A stretch of 42,153 nt of DNA from assembly GCA_020072585.1 (NCBI GenBank), contig JAIQGL010000042.1, forward strand, positions 1 to 42,153. The letters are read 5' to 3'. Positions within the stretch are counted from its first letter, which is position 1. Every line of letters starts with the position of its first letter. Source of the stretch: Terriglobia bacterium. Lineage in GTDB: Bacteria > Acidobacteriota > Terriglobia > Terriglobales > Acidobacteriaceae. Made by a program: the position numbers and the translations under genes. The notes beneath the pieces were generated by a model. It saw only the letters and a list, made by a program, of their open reading frames with translations, made no database searches and had not been told where the DNA came from. Shown one piece after another: positions 23,448 to 32,085 of the stretch.

Positions 23448-23514
23448 AACTGCCGCCAGCTGCAAAGCCACTACCGATTTTTGCCGCTGAAGAAATAAAG
23501 CGCGGTATGATTTG

Positions 23515-23528
23515 CTTGATCAATCAAG
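23515..23528. promoter_or_regulatory. Palindrome at the Kdo hydroxylase promoter
   Basis: CTTGAT-CA-ATCAAG is a perfect 14-bp palindrome just before the Shine-Dalgarno AGAGGTGG of the gene at 23541 and just after a TATGAT (23506-23511). A TTGCCG lies 19 bp before that -10, a long spacer. The palindrome would cover the transcription start and could be an operator. Confidence 0.35.
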
Positions 23529-23540
23529 AGGTGGATTTTC

Positions 23541-24443
23541 ATGGCGCCGTCATCTGGCACAGCAATCGTGGATGTAACCAACTACGATCTCAAACAGGCT
23601 CCCTGGCACTGCGACCAATTGGAGCGGGGTAAGGTGCTGTTCTTCAGCCATGTGCCTTTCGAGTTTCCAGATGCTGACCGTGAATTCCTGCTCTCCCAGA
23701 AACAGACCGGTTCGCGCTTCCACAAGAACATTTCCTACCGCCCGGCAAAGGACATCCTGAAAGGTGTAGACGACAACTCACCGGATCGCGAGCGCATGAA
23801 CGCCATTATGCGTAACTTCTCCGTTGCGGTGACGAGGTTTATTGCGCAGTTCCTGTCGCCGTATGCTGGCAAGATGAAGCTGGATTTTGCCAGTTTCCGT
23901 CCGCTGGAAGAACAAGGCCGCGACCTGCCACTGCATAAACGCAATGACCTGCTGCATGTTGACGCGTTCCCCACGCGGCCCACGCATGGCGCACGCATCC
24001 TGCGCGTCTTTGCGAACATCAATCCGTCGGTTGGGCGCGTTTGGAACGTGGGAGAGCCGTTTCATGATTTTCTTCCCAAGCTGATGAAGGTGAAAAGAAT
24101 CGGGCCTTCCACCAGCGGCGTGGGCCGCGCTCTTGCACACATGGCCAGCAAGATCGGCCTGCCGGTCCCCGACCGTTCGCCCTACGACGAGTTCATGCTC
24201 TACCTGCATGACTGGCTCAAGGAAAATTCTGATTTCCAGAAGAACGCGCCGAAACAGGAGCTGGTTTTTCCTCCAGGCAGCGCGTGGATGGTCTATACCG
24301 ACGGCGTTCCTCACGCCGCCATGTCAGGACAATACGCATTGGAGCAGACCTTTATTGTTCCCAGAGAAGCGCTGGTCACGCCGCAGGTGGCGCCGTGTCA
24401 GGTGTTGGAAGACGGCAATTACGTGCCGCGAGTTGCTGTCTAA
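23541..24443 (+). CDS. Kdo hydroxylase (KdoO-like)
   Basis: A 300-aa member of the Kdo hydroxylase family (DUF2843), Fe(II)/2-oxoglutarate/O2-dependent enzymes that hydroxylate position 3 of Kdo in the lipid A inner core, converting it to Ko. The iron triad is visible as His139-x-Asp141 in NDLLHVDAFPTRPTHGARIL and the distal His258 in VYTDGVPHAAMSGQYALEQTF; the FANINPSVGRVW segment (157-168) is typical of the family. No signal peptide, consistent with a cytoplasmic or membrane-surface enzyme. A good Shine-Dalgarno (AGAGGTGG) precedes the ATG. It adds to the lipid A theme of the window, although it stands alone here. Outer-core acidity and antibiotic sensitivity are the expected phenotypes. 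Confidence 0.9.
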   Translation: MAPSSGTAIVDVTNYDLKQAPWHCDQLERGKVLFFSHVPFEFPDADREFLLSQKQTGSRFHKNISYRPAKDILKGVDDNSPDRERMNAIMRNFSVAVTRFIAQFLSPYAGKMKLDFASFRPLEEQGRDLPLHKRNDLLHVDAFPTRPTHGARILRVFANINPSVGRVWNVGEPFHDFLPKLMKVKRIGPSTSGVGRALAHMASKIGLPVPDRSPYDEFMLYLHDWLKENSDFQKNAPKQELVFPPGSAWMVYTDGVPHAAMSGQYALEQTFIVPREALVTPQVAPCQVLEDGNYVPRVAV

Positions 24444-24507
24444 CTGTTTGAACTATCGCCGCAAATTCTAAAACGCAGGACCGGTCATTCGATACAATGC
24501 CCTGTTT

Positions 24508-25731
24508 ATGAAACTAATCAGACTGTCCCTCTTCTTCATCATTTCCTCTGTCGTTGTGGCGGCCCAAAACGCGCCCGTCGTCATCCGCGCCGGAACCTTG
24601 CTGGATGGCAAAGGCCACGTGCTGCACAATGTTTTGATCGTGGTGGAGGATGGCAAGATCGTGCGCGCGGAGCCGAATGCGAAAGACCAGCGGTCGCAGG
24701 AATCGGTTTTTTACGATCTCAGCAGAATGACGGTGATGCCGGGCTGGATTGATCTGCACGATCACATTACCTGGCACTTTGGCCCCAATGGCCACATGGA
24801 AGACAAGAGTGAAACGCCATCGCAGGCTGCGCTTGCTGCCGCAGGCAATGCATACACTACGCTGATGGCCGGGTTTACTACTGTCCAAAGCGTGGGCTCG
24901 CCGGAAGACAGGGATTTACGGGCGGCCATCCGTAGCGGCGCAGTACCAGGCCCACGGCTGTTGACCTCATTGGAGCCGATTGAAGATTCCAAGCTAACGC
25001 CAGAGCAGATTCGCGAAGCGGTGCGCAAACTCAAGGCCGAGGGCGCCGATCTGGTAAAGATCTTTGCTTCGCGCAGCATCCGCCAGGGTGGCGGTCAGAC
25101 GCTCACCGATGAACAGCTTCAAGCCGCATGTTCTGAAGCGAAGGCACAAGGCCTGCGCACGCTGGTGCATGCGTATCGCGCGGCGGTGCGGGCAGCGGCA
25201 AATGCCGGCTGCACCGAGGTAGAGCATGGGACTTTCGCCACGCAGGAAGACCTGGACGCGATGGCGCAACACGGAACCTTCTTTGATCCGCAGGTGGGGC
25301 TGGTGATCCACAACTATCTGGATAACAAAGATAAGTTCCTTGGCGCAGGCTCCTACACTGAAGAAGGTTTTACCAAGATGCAGGAGGCCCTGCCCATCAT
25401 TGCTGAGATGTTCAAGCACGCGCTGGCGACAAAAAACCTGAAGATCGTTTTCGGCACGGACGCCGTTGCGGGAGCGCATGGGCGCAACGCGGAAGAATTT
25501 ATCGATCGGGTGCAGGCGGGGGAAGATCCCATGGACGCGCTGGTCGCAGCCAATTCGCGCGCGGCGGAGTCACTGAACATGCAGAATCAGATCGGCGCGA
25601 TTGCGCCGGGCATGCAGGCTGACATCATTGCCGTGGATGGTAATCCCCTGAAAGACATCACTGCCGTGCGACGCGTTGCGTTCGTGATGAAGGGTGGGAG
25701 AGTGTATAAAAACCAGGCTGCCAGCCACTAG
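24508..25731 (+). CDS. Secreted metal-dependent amidohydrolase
   Basis: A 407-aa exported amidohydrolase with a TIM barrel and the small beta domain at both ends. Signal peptide 1-19. Metal residues are all present: His84 and His86 in DLHDHITWH, a carboxylated-Lys candidate Lys184 in DLVKIFAS, His221 in LVHAYR, His240 in EVEHGTF and Asp318 in FGTDAV. The closing segment GAIAPGMQADIIAVDGNPLKDI is typical of Xaa-Pro dipeptidase/imidazolonepropionase-like amidohydrolases of soil bacteria, many of which cleave carboxy-terminal or prolyl dipeptides; the substrate is unknown. The ATG has no Shine-Dalgarno; TACAAT ends 9 nt upstream (24493-24498), so transcription could start at or near the start codon. 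Confidence 0.93.
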   Translation: MKLIRLSLFFIISSVVVAAQNAPVVIRAGTLLDGKGHVLHNVLIVVEDGKIVRAEPNAKDQRSQESVFYDLSRMTVMPGWIDLHDHITWHFGPNGHMEDKSETPSQAALAAAGNAYTTLMAGFTTVQSVGSPEDRDLRAAIRSGAVPGPRLLTSLEPIEDSKLTPEQIREAVRKLKAEGADLVKIFASRSIRQGGGQTLTDEQLQAACSEAKAQGLRTLVHAYRAAVRAAANAGCTEVEHGTFATQEDLDAMAQHGTFFDPQVGLVIHNYLDNKDKFLGAGSYTEEGFTKMQEALPIIAEMFKHALATKNLKIVFGTDAVAGAHGRNAEEFIDRVQAGEDPMDALVAANSRAAESLNMQNQIGAIAPGMQADIIAVDGNPLKDITAVRRVAFVMKGGRVYKNQAASH

Positions 25732-25846
25732 CCGTTCGCAGAAGACCCACCAGCAGATGGAAAAAGTAAAGGAAATGTTGAGCGGTTAAGCAGGTTCTGC
25801 CTAGATGTCGAGGGGAGCGCAAAGGGCATTACTCAGGGCAAAAAAA

Positions 25847-26602
25847 TTAGATGAGCTCGAATTCGCCTTTTTCCCCGCCGATACGGGCACGCAGGAGCGG
25901 TTTCTTGCCTGGGGTTGTATTGAAGTCAAGGTCCAGTTTGCGGGCGTCATCTGCCACTTGTTTGGGCGAGGGAGACTCCGCAGAAAACTGCAGCAGCTTG
26001 CAGCCGGAAGGCGCATCCTGCGCGGGATGGACTGAGCTGCGGTCCCACTCAATGAAGAACGGGAGCAACCCATCGCGGTCGTCTTTGAGGCCAAATGATT
26101 TCCAGCGCAGCACCTTGCCGTCAGGCCGCGCGCGGGAACCATCTCTCACCGCTTCCATGGCGATTCCTGCAGCAGTGGCTTTTTTTGTAATAGCGGCCAG
26201 GTCATCGGTATGTGCTGCCCAGCCGATGAGACGGGGCTCGTGAAATGGGTTCAGCCGGGCGGCCCAGAATTCCCGGCTTGCAGGCGAGCCTACCTGCTGC
26301 GGATCGGGCGCAATGATCTCCAGATAACGGCGCGGCCCGAGTGCCAGCAGCGCATTGCAGGTGCCGCGTCCGGGGTGCACTCCGCCGAACACAGCGCGCA
26401 CGCCGCTGCGCTCTTCCATCCAGGCAATGCCGTGGTCGAGATCGCTCACGCCGAGAAGTATGTGGTCGAGATCAGCCGGCACGCAGGATATCTTAAACGG
26501 AATAGCCAATGAATGGCGTGCCATGAGGGCGGCTGCGGCGAGCGCGAGAAATCGGCGGCGAGGAATGGGAGTGGACACGTTCGGCTCTGGGGGATTGTAC
26601 AC
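25847..26602 (-). CDS. Exported VOC (glyoxalase-like) protein
   Basis: A 251-aa protein with an N-terminal RRRFLALAAAALMA segment resembling a twin-arginine signal, then a glyoxalase-like (VOC) fold: DLDHILLGVSDLDHGIAWMEERSGVRAVFGGVHPGRGTCNALLALGPRRYLEIIAP (about 45-100) and IGWAAHTDDLAAITKKATAAGI. His-containing first strands (DLDHIL, GVHPGRGT) and the Glu in YLEIIAP could bind metal. The role is unknown. The frame opens at GTG (26600-26602); a second GTG at 26576-26578 (VSTPIPRRRF) would give a more typical Tat peptide. It converges with the amidohydrolase; 25732-25846 between them holds nothing I recognise. Confidence 0.85.
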   Translation of the reverse strand: MYNPPEPNVSTPIPRRRFLALAAAALMARHSLAIPFKISCVPADLDHILLGVSDLDHGIAWMEERSGVRAVFGGVHPGRGTCNALLALGPRRYLEIIAPDPQQVGSPASREFWAARLNPFHEPRLIGWAAHTDDLAAITKKATAAGIAMEAVRDGSRARPDGKVLRWKSFGLKDDRDGLLPFFIEWDRSSVHPAQDAPSGCKLLQFSAESPSPKQVADDARKLDLDFNTTPGKKPLLRARIGGEKGEFELI

Positions 26603-26707
26603 CGCAGGATACGGGACGGGGCGCTAGCGAACGCCACTATCGGAGCGCAGCGCAATCTAAGGTCGTGAACTTGTTCCAACTGCGGCGGTCTATGCGGAGA
26701 CGCTCTC

Positions 26708-27415
26708 TCAACGTCCGTTCTTGGCGTACTGTGAGCGTACGACGAAGAGCTTTTCCAACTCGCGGCTGTCGAGCGAGCGAGCGCACCCAAGTTGCCGGGT
26801 GGCCAGCACGATTTTGGCATAGTGCTCCACGGCTTCCATTCTCATATAAGCGCGGCAAAGATCTTCACCATAGGTCACGACTCCATGGTTTGCCATGAGG
26901 ATGGCGTCATGGAAGGGGATGAAGGGACGCAGGGAGTCGCTCAACTCCGTGGTGCCAGTGGTGGCGTAAGGCGCAAGCGGAACGGCCCCAAGGGTGATTA
27001 CGATTTCCGAGCACAATGGTTCATCAAGAGCGATGCCGGCCGAGGCAAAGCCGGTGGCGGTACAGGGATGTGCGTGCACCACGGCGCCCACGTCAGGGCG
27101 CATGCGGTAGATGGTGAGGTGCATTACGATTTCGCTCGATGGGTTATAGTCGCCGCTTAGCTTCTTGCCGTGCGAATCCACCACAACCATGTCTTCCGGC
27201 TGCATCATGCCTTTGCTGAAGCCGGTGGGCGTAACCAGAAAACGCTTGTCGTCCAGCCGGACGGAAAGGTTCCCGTCTGTGGCGGCGACAAAGCCCAGGC
27301 TGTGGAGCATCTTACCGAAACGGGCAAGGTCACTGCGCAACGCGCGCTCCCTGGCGGCGAGCTTGCCGCGAAATGGTGTTGCGGTCGATTTGATCAGTTC
27401 CCTGAGATAACTCAT
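26708..27415 (-). CDS. Class II aldolase/adducin family protein
   Basis: A 235-aa zinc-dependent aldolase-family protein, relative of fuculose-1-phosphate and ribulose-5-phosphate aldolases/epimerases. Motifs: FVAATDGNLSVRL (substrate loop), VTPTGFSKGMM, SSEIVMHLTIYRMRPDVGAVVHAHP (catalytic Glu in SSE and the zinc HxH) and ILMANHGVVTYGEDLCRAY (third zinc His). The start at 27415 has GGAAGG 7 nt upstream; the frame is open 20 codons further but without such support. Its start lies 22 nt after the stop of the radical SAM gene, so they form an operon. The substrate is unknown; proteins of this type also act in methylthioribulose-1-phosphate dehydration and sugar catabolism. Confidence 0.92.
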   Translation of the reverse strand: MSYLRELIKSTATPFRGKLAARERALRSDLARFGKMLHSLGFVAATDGNLSVRLDDKRFLVTPTGFSKGMMQPEDMVVVDSHGKKLSGDYNPSSEIVMHLTIYRMRPDVGAVVHAHPCTATGFASAGIALDEPLCSEIVITLGAVPLAPYATTGTTELSDSLRPFIPFHDAILMANHGVVTYGEDLCRAYMRMEAVEHYAKIVLATRQLGCARSLDSRELEKLFVVRSQYAKNGR

Positions 27416-27437
27416 CACTGCACCTTCCAAGTTGGTT

Positions 27438-28412
27438 CTAAGCTGCGCGCTTCTTTCGTTGCAGTACCTTGCCAAGAGACGTTGACACCCGATAAATTTG
27501 GCCTGCGGTCAAGCCCAGCGCCACTTTATGATTGCCCACGGCCGCAAGCGCCATGGAAGCTATACATCCGCATTGGGAGCAGTCAGGATTTCCGCCGAAC
27601 TGGCAGGGCGTAATCCTGCTCTTCAGATCAGCAGAAATCGTGTGCGTTGTCTGTGCAAAAATGCACTCTTCCGGCGATTCCGGCGGATGCAGAAATTCAT
27701 GGATCAGACCTTCCGGCATGTCCAGCTTGGGAAAGAGCCGGCGTAGCCGGAACAGTTCCGCCGCAGCCTGGGCGCGTTCGTCCTTTGTAAGGATCTCCGG
27801 ATCGGTGGCGCCGATCTGGGGTGTGAACATGCTCATCCAGATTTTCTTGATCTCGGGTTTGGCGCTCCAGAACCTGACGAACTCCTCCAGGTATGTTGCA
27901 CACTTCATCATTTGTCCGGTGATGGTGCAATGGGCAATCACCTGGTGACCGCGAATGCTTTCCAGAATGCGCGCATAAGTAGCCGGTTTGCGGCGCTGGT
28001 CGTGCTCCGGTTGAAGACCGTCGATTGAAACCACAACGTTCAGCCGGTTGATCTGTGCCCACTCCGCAGGGATAGGCCTGAAAGCGCTGGTTACAACCTG
28101 GACATAAATACCCCGGGCATTGAGCTGTGGAAGCAGTTCAGTGACCTCACGATAGCGCACCAGCGGATCACCGCCAACAATGGAGAGATGCAATGGGCGG
28201 TGCTCATCCACCAGGGCGAGCACACCCTTCACCAGCTCGTTGCCGCGTTTATCTTGAAGCTGCCGCAGATTTAGGCCCCCGACATGCCCTTCTTCGTATG
28301 CGTAACATCCCGGACAACGCAACGGACACTCCCGCGTGATCTCAATTGCAAGAGATGGCCGTCTGCCGCTCAGGATGCTTTTCCATGCCTGAATGACTTC
28401 ACTCGTTTTCAT
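27438..28412 (-). CDS. Radical SAM protein with C-terminal Cys cluster
   Basis: A 324-aa radical S-adenosylmethionine enzyme. The Fe-S motif is CPLRCPGC (Cys29, Cys33, Cys36) in the first strand of the barrel, with LSIVGGDPLVR as the GGE-like SAM-binding stretch and VVSIDGLQPEHDQRR further on. The C-terminus has EECIFAQ, ITPCQFGGNPDCSQCGC, a Cys-rich segment like the SPASM/twitch regions that bind extra clusters. Start at 28412 is backed by AAGGAA 5 nt upstream; the frame is open nine codons further. The downstream class II aldolase is probably cotranscribed. SPASM-like enzymes modify peptides, proteins or small molecules; the substrate here is unknown and no precursor peptide gene is obvious nearby. 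Confidence 0.92.
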   Translation of the reverse strand: MKTSEVIQAWKSILSGRRPSLAIEITRECPLRCPGCYAYEEGHVGGLNLRQLQDKRGNELVKGVLALVDEHRPLHLSIVGGDPLVRYREVTELLPQLNARGIYVQVVTSAFRPIPAEWAQINRLNVVVSIDGLQPEHDQRRKPATYARILESIRGHQVIAHCTITGQMMKCATYLEEFVRFWSAKPEIKKIWMSMFTPQIGATDPEILTKDERAQAAAELFRLRRLFPKLDMPEGLIHEFLHPPESPEECIFAQTTHTISADLKSRITPCQFGGNPDCSQCGCIASMALAAVGNHKVALGLTAGQIYRVSTSLGKVLQRKKRAA

Positions 28413-28536
28413 TAGTTTCCTTGCTTGGCCAGCAATCAACTCGAAATCCGCGGCTAAGTGGTTAGAGACCTAATGATGGCTATGGTCTGTAGGTGCCAGA
28501 TAGGCGCGAAGGACTGTTGCACTAGTCAAAAAGAAA

Positions 28537-28794
28537 CTAACAAAGCCTGACGCAGATCATGTTGAGAACATCACCGTGCGGCTTGGCAATCCATTCAATA
28601 AGACGGAAACGCACCAAAAATGTGAGAAAGAACAAACCTAAAAAAGCGTGCGTTACTAGGATGAAATGACTGAGTGCGGATTTACCTGAATAAGTTGCGT
28701 CCACTTCCGGTAGCGGTGAAATCAGCACATAAAGGATGCCGAACACGACCGCGAGCGAAATAACGAACTTGAGGCGGGTGGACACGCCAGTCAT
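28537..28794 (-). CDS. Small two-helix membrane protein
   Basis: An 85-aa protein with two predicted membrane helices (FVISLAVVFGILYVLISPL, about 10-28, and HFILVTHAFLGLFFLTFLV, about 43-61), a loop with EVDATYSGKSAL between them and a tail with two Cys (ICVRLC). No recognised domain. It lies 124 bp upstream of the radical SAM gene in the same direction and could belong to its transcription unit. The ATG at 28792-28794 has no clear Shine-Dalgarno. Hydrophobic pattern and clean start make it likely real. Confidence 0.65.
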   Translation of the reverse strand: MTGVSTRLKFVISLAVVFGILYVLISPLPEVDATYSGKSALSHFILVTHAFLGLFFLTFLVRFRLIEWIAKPHGDVLNMICVRLC

Positions 28795-29170
28795 ATTATC
28801 CGATTTTCAGGACTCTTAAAAGCATTTAACAGAGCTGCCGCATCCGTTTGACACAGTGTTTTCCAGCATGGACTGCCAGCCTATGGATTTTCCTGGCGCT
28901 TTACATTTCTTTGCAAACCATAGAAAAGATAAATGCTTATGCGCATTCGGAAAGTGCAATAAAAGTTATCATTTATGCAAAGGAAAGGGGGCGCGATCTC
29001 AAGGTCGCCGGTTCTGCTGGTGGCAAACACTGTCTTGGGAAAGGCTGTAATTTAACGATAACTTCAGTGAAATCGAAGAGTTGTACCAACTTCTACAAGA
29101 GCAATTGCATCGATTAAGCAGTGGATGGAAAGCTTTTCGGCAGGTTCATTCTCTCAAGTACAAAACCTGA
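28795..29170. other. A/T-richer noncoding stretch
   Basis: This 376-bp gap between divergent small genes is A/T-richer than its surroundings. Frames within it (for example from TTG 28848 or GTG 28854 on the plus strand) lack Shine-Dalgarno sequences and do not resemble a protein family I know. It must contain the promoters of the flanking genes; TACAAA at 29159-29164 lies 6 nt before the ATG at 29171. I see no RNA gene. Confidence 0.4.
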
Positions 29171-29422
29171 ATGGCTCAACTTTACAAAAGCTCGGATACC
29201 ATCCCTGTAAGCGGAGTCTATCAGGTCATTCATGCGCAACATCGTCTGCCGCATGAGGTTACGCTGATCGACGGGCAGACTTTCCCTCCCTGCGCCGGGT
29301 GTCATGAAGCGGTCCGGTTTCAGCTGGTTCGTGAACTGCCCGGCCTGGCGCGCGAACGGCGCGGCAACGTTTCACTGTACAGCCTGCCCGTGCTTGATGA
29401 CGAAGACGACGCGGCCTCCTGA
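29171..29422 (+). CDS. Small conserved CxxC protein
   Basis: An 83-aa soluble protein: VSGVYQVIHAQHRLPHEVTLIDGQTFPPCAGCHEAVRFQLVREL in the middle, with Cys41-x2-Cys44 as a zinc-knuckle-like pair, and an acidic end (LDDEDDAAS). The layout 'sGvY.v.H..hR.pHevtl..G..FP.C..C...v.F.l' is one I recall from small conserved proteins in acidobacteria and other soil bacteria, function unknown. The ATG has no Shine-Dalgarno, while TACAAA ends 6 nt upstream. It converges with the ADOP gene 19 bp downstream. Confidence 0.75.
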   Translation: MAQLYKSSDTIPVSGVYQVIHAQHRLPHEVTLIDGQTFPPCAGCHEAVRFQLVRELPGLARERRGNVSLYSLPVLDDEDDAAS

Positions 29423-29441
29423 GATAAGCCCATCTTCTTTG

Positions 29442-32075
29442 CTATTCATGCCGCAACGCCACCAGAGGGTCCACGCGCGTGGCCCGGCGTGCGGGAAAGT
29501 AGCAAGCCATCAACGCAATCAAGAGCATCAGTATCGCGGCGCCAGCCAGCGTAGCCGGATCAGTTGGCTTAATGCTGAACAGATGACTCTTCAACAGGCG
29601 CGTGAGCGCTATCGATCCCAGCATTCCGGTAATAGCGCCGGCCATGGCCAAACGAACTCCCTGGTTCAGCACCAGCCGCAACACGTTGCCCCGTTGGGCG
29701 CCAAGGGCCACTCGAATTCCGATCTCCCTGGTGCGCTGGCCCGCCATGTAGGAAACCACTCCATAGATACCTACAAGAGTCAGCGTCAACCCAGCGGCCG
29801 CAAAGACCCCGAGCAGCCAGGTGCGGAAGCGGGGTTCAGCGACTGATTTGGAAATCACTTCTGTCAGACTTTGTATATGGCTCACAGGCTGGTCCTTGTC
29901 GAGGCTCCAGATTACTTTCCGCATCTCTGTAGTCATAAGGAGGGGATCGTTGCTGGTCCGAATAAACAGATGAACAGAAGCTCCTGCACTCTGTAGAAGA
30001 CAAAAGTAGACCTGGGGGCGGGGCGCCTCTCTTAGATGGACGTCGCGGGTGTCAGTCACCACCCCAATAATCTGGCTCTGACCACTGGCTTCATTACCAA
30101 ATCGTAGGGGCTTGCCCAGAGGGTTCTGTCCGGAAAAATATCGCCGGGCCAAAGCCTCATTGATAATGGCCACTTTCGGAGCGCCCTTAACATCAGTTTC
30201 TGTAAATGCCCGTCCGGATACAAGTCCAATGCGTAATGTTTCAAAGAATCCTGGAGCTACGGTCCTCATTTCCAGGGTTGTGGTCTTGTCGCCCTCGCCC
30301 AGTGTGCCGGCATCGAACATCATCGCCGTAAGGCTGGCATCCAAGGCAGGAGAATCGCTCAACGCGGCGTCCTTGAGTTGTGCGTGGGCATGCAGAGCAT
30401 CAAGCAACCTCCGGACAAAAATCTGGCGCGACTCTGGCGTGGGGTAATGAGAGGCAGGCAGGTTCAATTCGGCAGTCAGCAGATGGTCGGTGCGGAACCC
30501 TGCATCCACCTGAAGCATGCGCACCATGCTCTGCACCATCAGCGCCGAGCCATCCAGCAGAACCAGCGCTAGAGCGACTTCAACCACCACCAACGTTCCA
30601 CGCAGAGAGAAACGCCTGGATGAACGTGCGGTGCCGCTGGAGAGCCGCTCCTTCAATGCCAGATTCAGATCCGGGCGGGACGTATGAAGCGCCGGCGCCA
30701 GCCCGCACAAAATGCCTGCGACTGACGATAAAGCCAGGGCGATCCATGCGATTGTGAGGTCCGCGTGCAATTCATTGAGCCGGGGCACGTTTGACGGCGC
30801 AAAAGCGCGGTACGCTTGCACCCCGTAAACCGCAAGCAGCATGCCTGCCGCCCCGCCTATGCAGGAGAGCAGAAGGCTTTCAATCAGGAGCTGGCGTAAA
30901 ATCCGCATGCGGCTTGCGCCCAGAGCCGCGCGGATAGCGATCTCACTCTGCCGTTGCACGCCACGAGAGAGAATCAGATTGCTCACATTGGCGCAGGCAA
31001 TCAGAAGAAGAAATCCAACCGCACCCAGCAGCAGCATCAGCCCGGATTTAACGTCGCCAGCCACTTCCTCTTGCAATGGCGTGAGCTTAAACCGGATACC
31101 AGCATTTTCCTTCGGATGTTCACGGGTAAGCCTCACCGCAAGACTGTCCAATTCTGTTCTGGCTTCCTGAATACGCAGGTTGGGCCGCAACTTTGCCACG
31201 ACCCCAAAGAACCAGTTTCCGCGCTTGCTTTCTTCCGCCGTTAACACCAGCGGCGTCCACAGGTCGGCGCTCTCCCGCAAAAACTCAAAATCTGACGGCA
31301 TCACGCCGATCACCGTGTAAGGCTTTTGTTCCACCGTGACTGTTTGTCCCACAACGCTGGGATCGGCCGCAAACCGTGCTTGCCACAAACGGTGGCTCAG
31401 CAACGCAACGTCACCATTTTTCCGCTGTTCATCGTCTGGCTGGAACCCGCGGCCTAATGTGGGAGAAACGCCCATCAGGGGAAGAAACTCCGCAGAAATG
31501 TTTGCCACAGCGATTTGCTCTGGCTCTCCCGGAGCAGTCAGATTGGCTGCCCGTTCCCGAAAAATCGCCGTGGCTTCAAAGGAGTGGGTACTGGACTTAA
31601 TGTCATCGTAGTCTGGCTTTGATTCGCCCAGTTGAAATTCCGGGAACATGGCAGAGATGGTTGCAATTCTTACCAGCCTGTTCGAATCCTTGTAAGGCAA
31701 AGGACGAATCAGCACAGTGTTGACCACGCTGAAGATGGCCGTGGTTGCTCCGATTCCCAGAGCAAGAGTAATGGCCGCCACTGCGGTAAAGCCGGGAGAT
31801 TTACGCAGTCCGCGCAGGCCATAACGGATGTCCTGAAGCAAGCTCTCCAGGAATGGAAAGCCCCAGCTCAGACGGCTTTCTTCTTCCATCCGTGTCAGGT
31901 TGCCAAGCTGGCGTTGTGCCGTGAAGCGGGCTTCTTCCTGGGACATGCCGGCCTCAACGTTTTGCCGGGTCTTCAGTTCCACATGCAGGCGTATTTCTTC
32001 CGCTAGTTCGCGGTCCATTTTGCTGCGCCGAAAAGAAAAGACGCTGCGTCGCCAGAATTCGCCTAACTTTGCCAT
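29442..32075 (-). CDS. ADOP-type duplicated orphan ABC permease with PadR
   Basis: An 877-aa inner-membrane permease of the acidobacterial duplicated orphan type. It has an extra N-terminal helical domain (about 1-75; MDRELAEEIRLHVELKTRQNVEAGMSQEEARFTAQRQLGN) common in ADOPs, then the first MacB/FtsX half starting with SPGFTAVAAITLALGIGATTAIF, a helix cluster including LLLLGAVGFLLLIACANVSNLILSRG, the second half starting with TLVVVEVALALVLLDG, and the C-terminal cluster ending in FPARRATRVDPLVALRHE. No ATPase gene is adjacent. Its ATG lies 10 nt after the padR stop with AAGGAG as Shine-Dalgarno, so both are cotranscribed under PadR control. Substrate unknown. Confidence 0.94.
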   Translation of the reverse strand: MAKLGEFWRRSVFSFRRSKMDRELAEEIRLHVELKTRQNVEAGMSQEEARFTAQRQLGNLTRMEEESRLSWGFPFLESLLQDIRYGLRGLRKSPGFTAVAAITLALGIGATTAIFSVVNTVLIRPLPYKDSNRLVRIATISAMFPEFQLGESKPDYDDIKSSTHSFEATAIFRERAANLTAPGEPEQIAVANISAEFLPLMGVSPTLGRGFQPDDEQRKNGDVALLSHRLWQARFAADPSVVGQTVTVEQKPYTVIGVMPSDFEFLRESADLWTPLVLTAEESKRGNWFFGVVAKLRPNLRIQEARTELDSLAVRLTREHPKENAGIRFKLTPLQEEVAGDVKSGLMLLLGAVGFLLLIACANVSNLILSRGVQRQSEIAIRAALGASRMRILRQLLIESLLLSCIGGAAGMLLAVYGVQAYRAFAPSNVPRLNELHADLTIAWIALALSSVAGILCGLAPALHTSRPDLNLALKERLSSGTARSSRRFSLRGTLVVVEVALALVLLDGSALMVQSMVRMLQVDAGFRTDHLLTAELNLPASHYPTPESRQIFVRRLLDALHAHAQLKDAALSDSPALDASLTAMMFDAGTLGEGDKTTTLEMRTVAPGFFETLRIGLVSGRAFTETDVKGAPKVAIINEALARRYFSGQNPLGKPLRFGNEASGQSQIIGVVTDTRDVHLREAPRPQVYFCLLQSAGASVHLFIRTSNDPLLMTTEMRKVIWSLDKDQPVSHIQSLTEVISKSVAEPRFRTWLLGVFAAAGLTLTLVGIYGVVSYMAGQRTREIGIRVALGAQRGNVLRLVLNQGVRLAMAGAITGMLGSIALTRLLKSHLFSIKPTDPATLAGAAILMLLIALMACYFPARRATRVDPLVALRHE

Positions 32076-32085
32076 GGCTGTCTCC

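Noticed and set aside
28848-29117. Plus-strand frames with several Cys in the A/T-rich gap
   Set aside because: They begin at TTG or GTG codons without Shine-Dalgarno, overlap each other in different frames and match no family I know.
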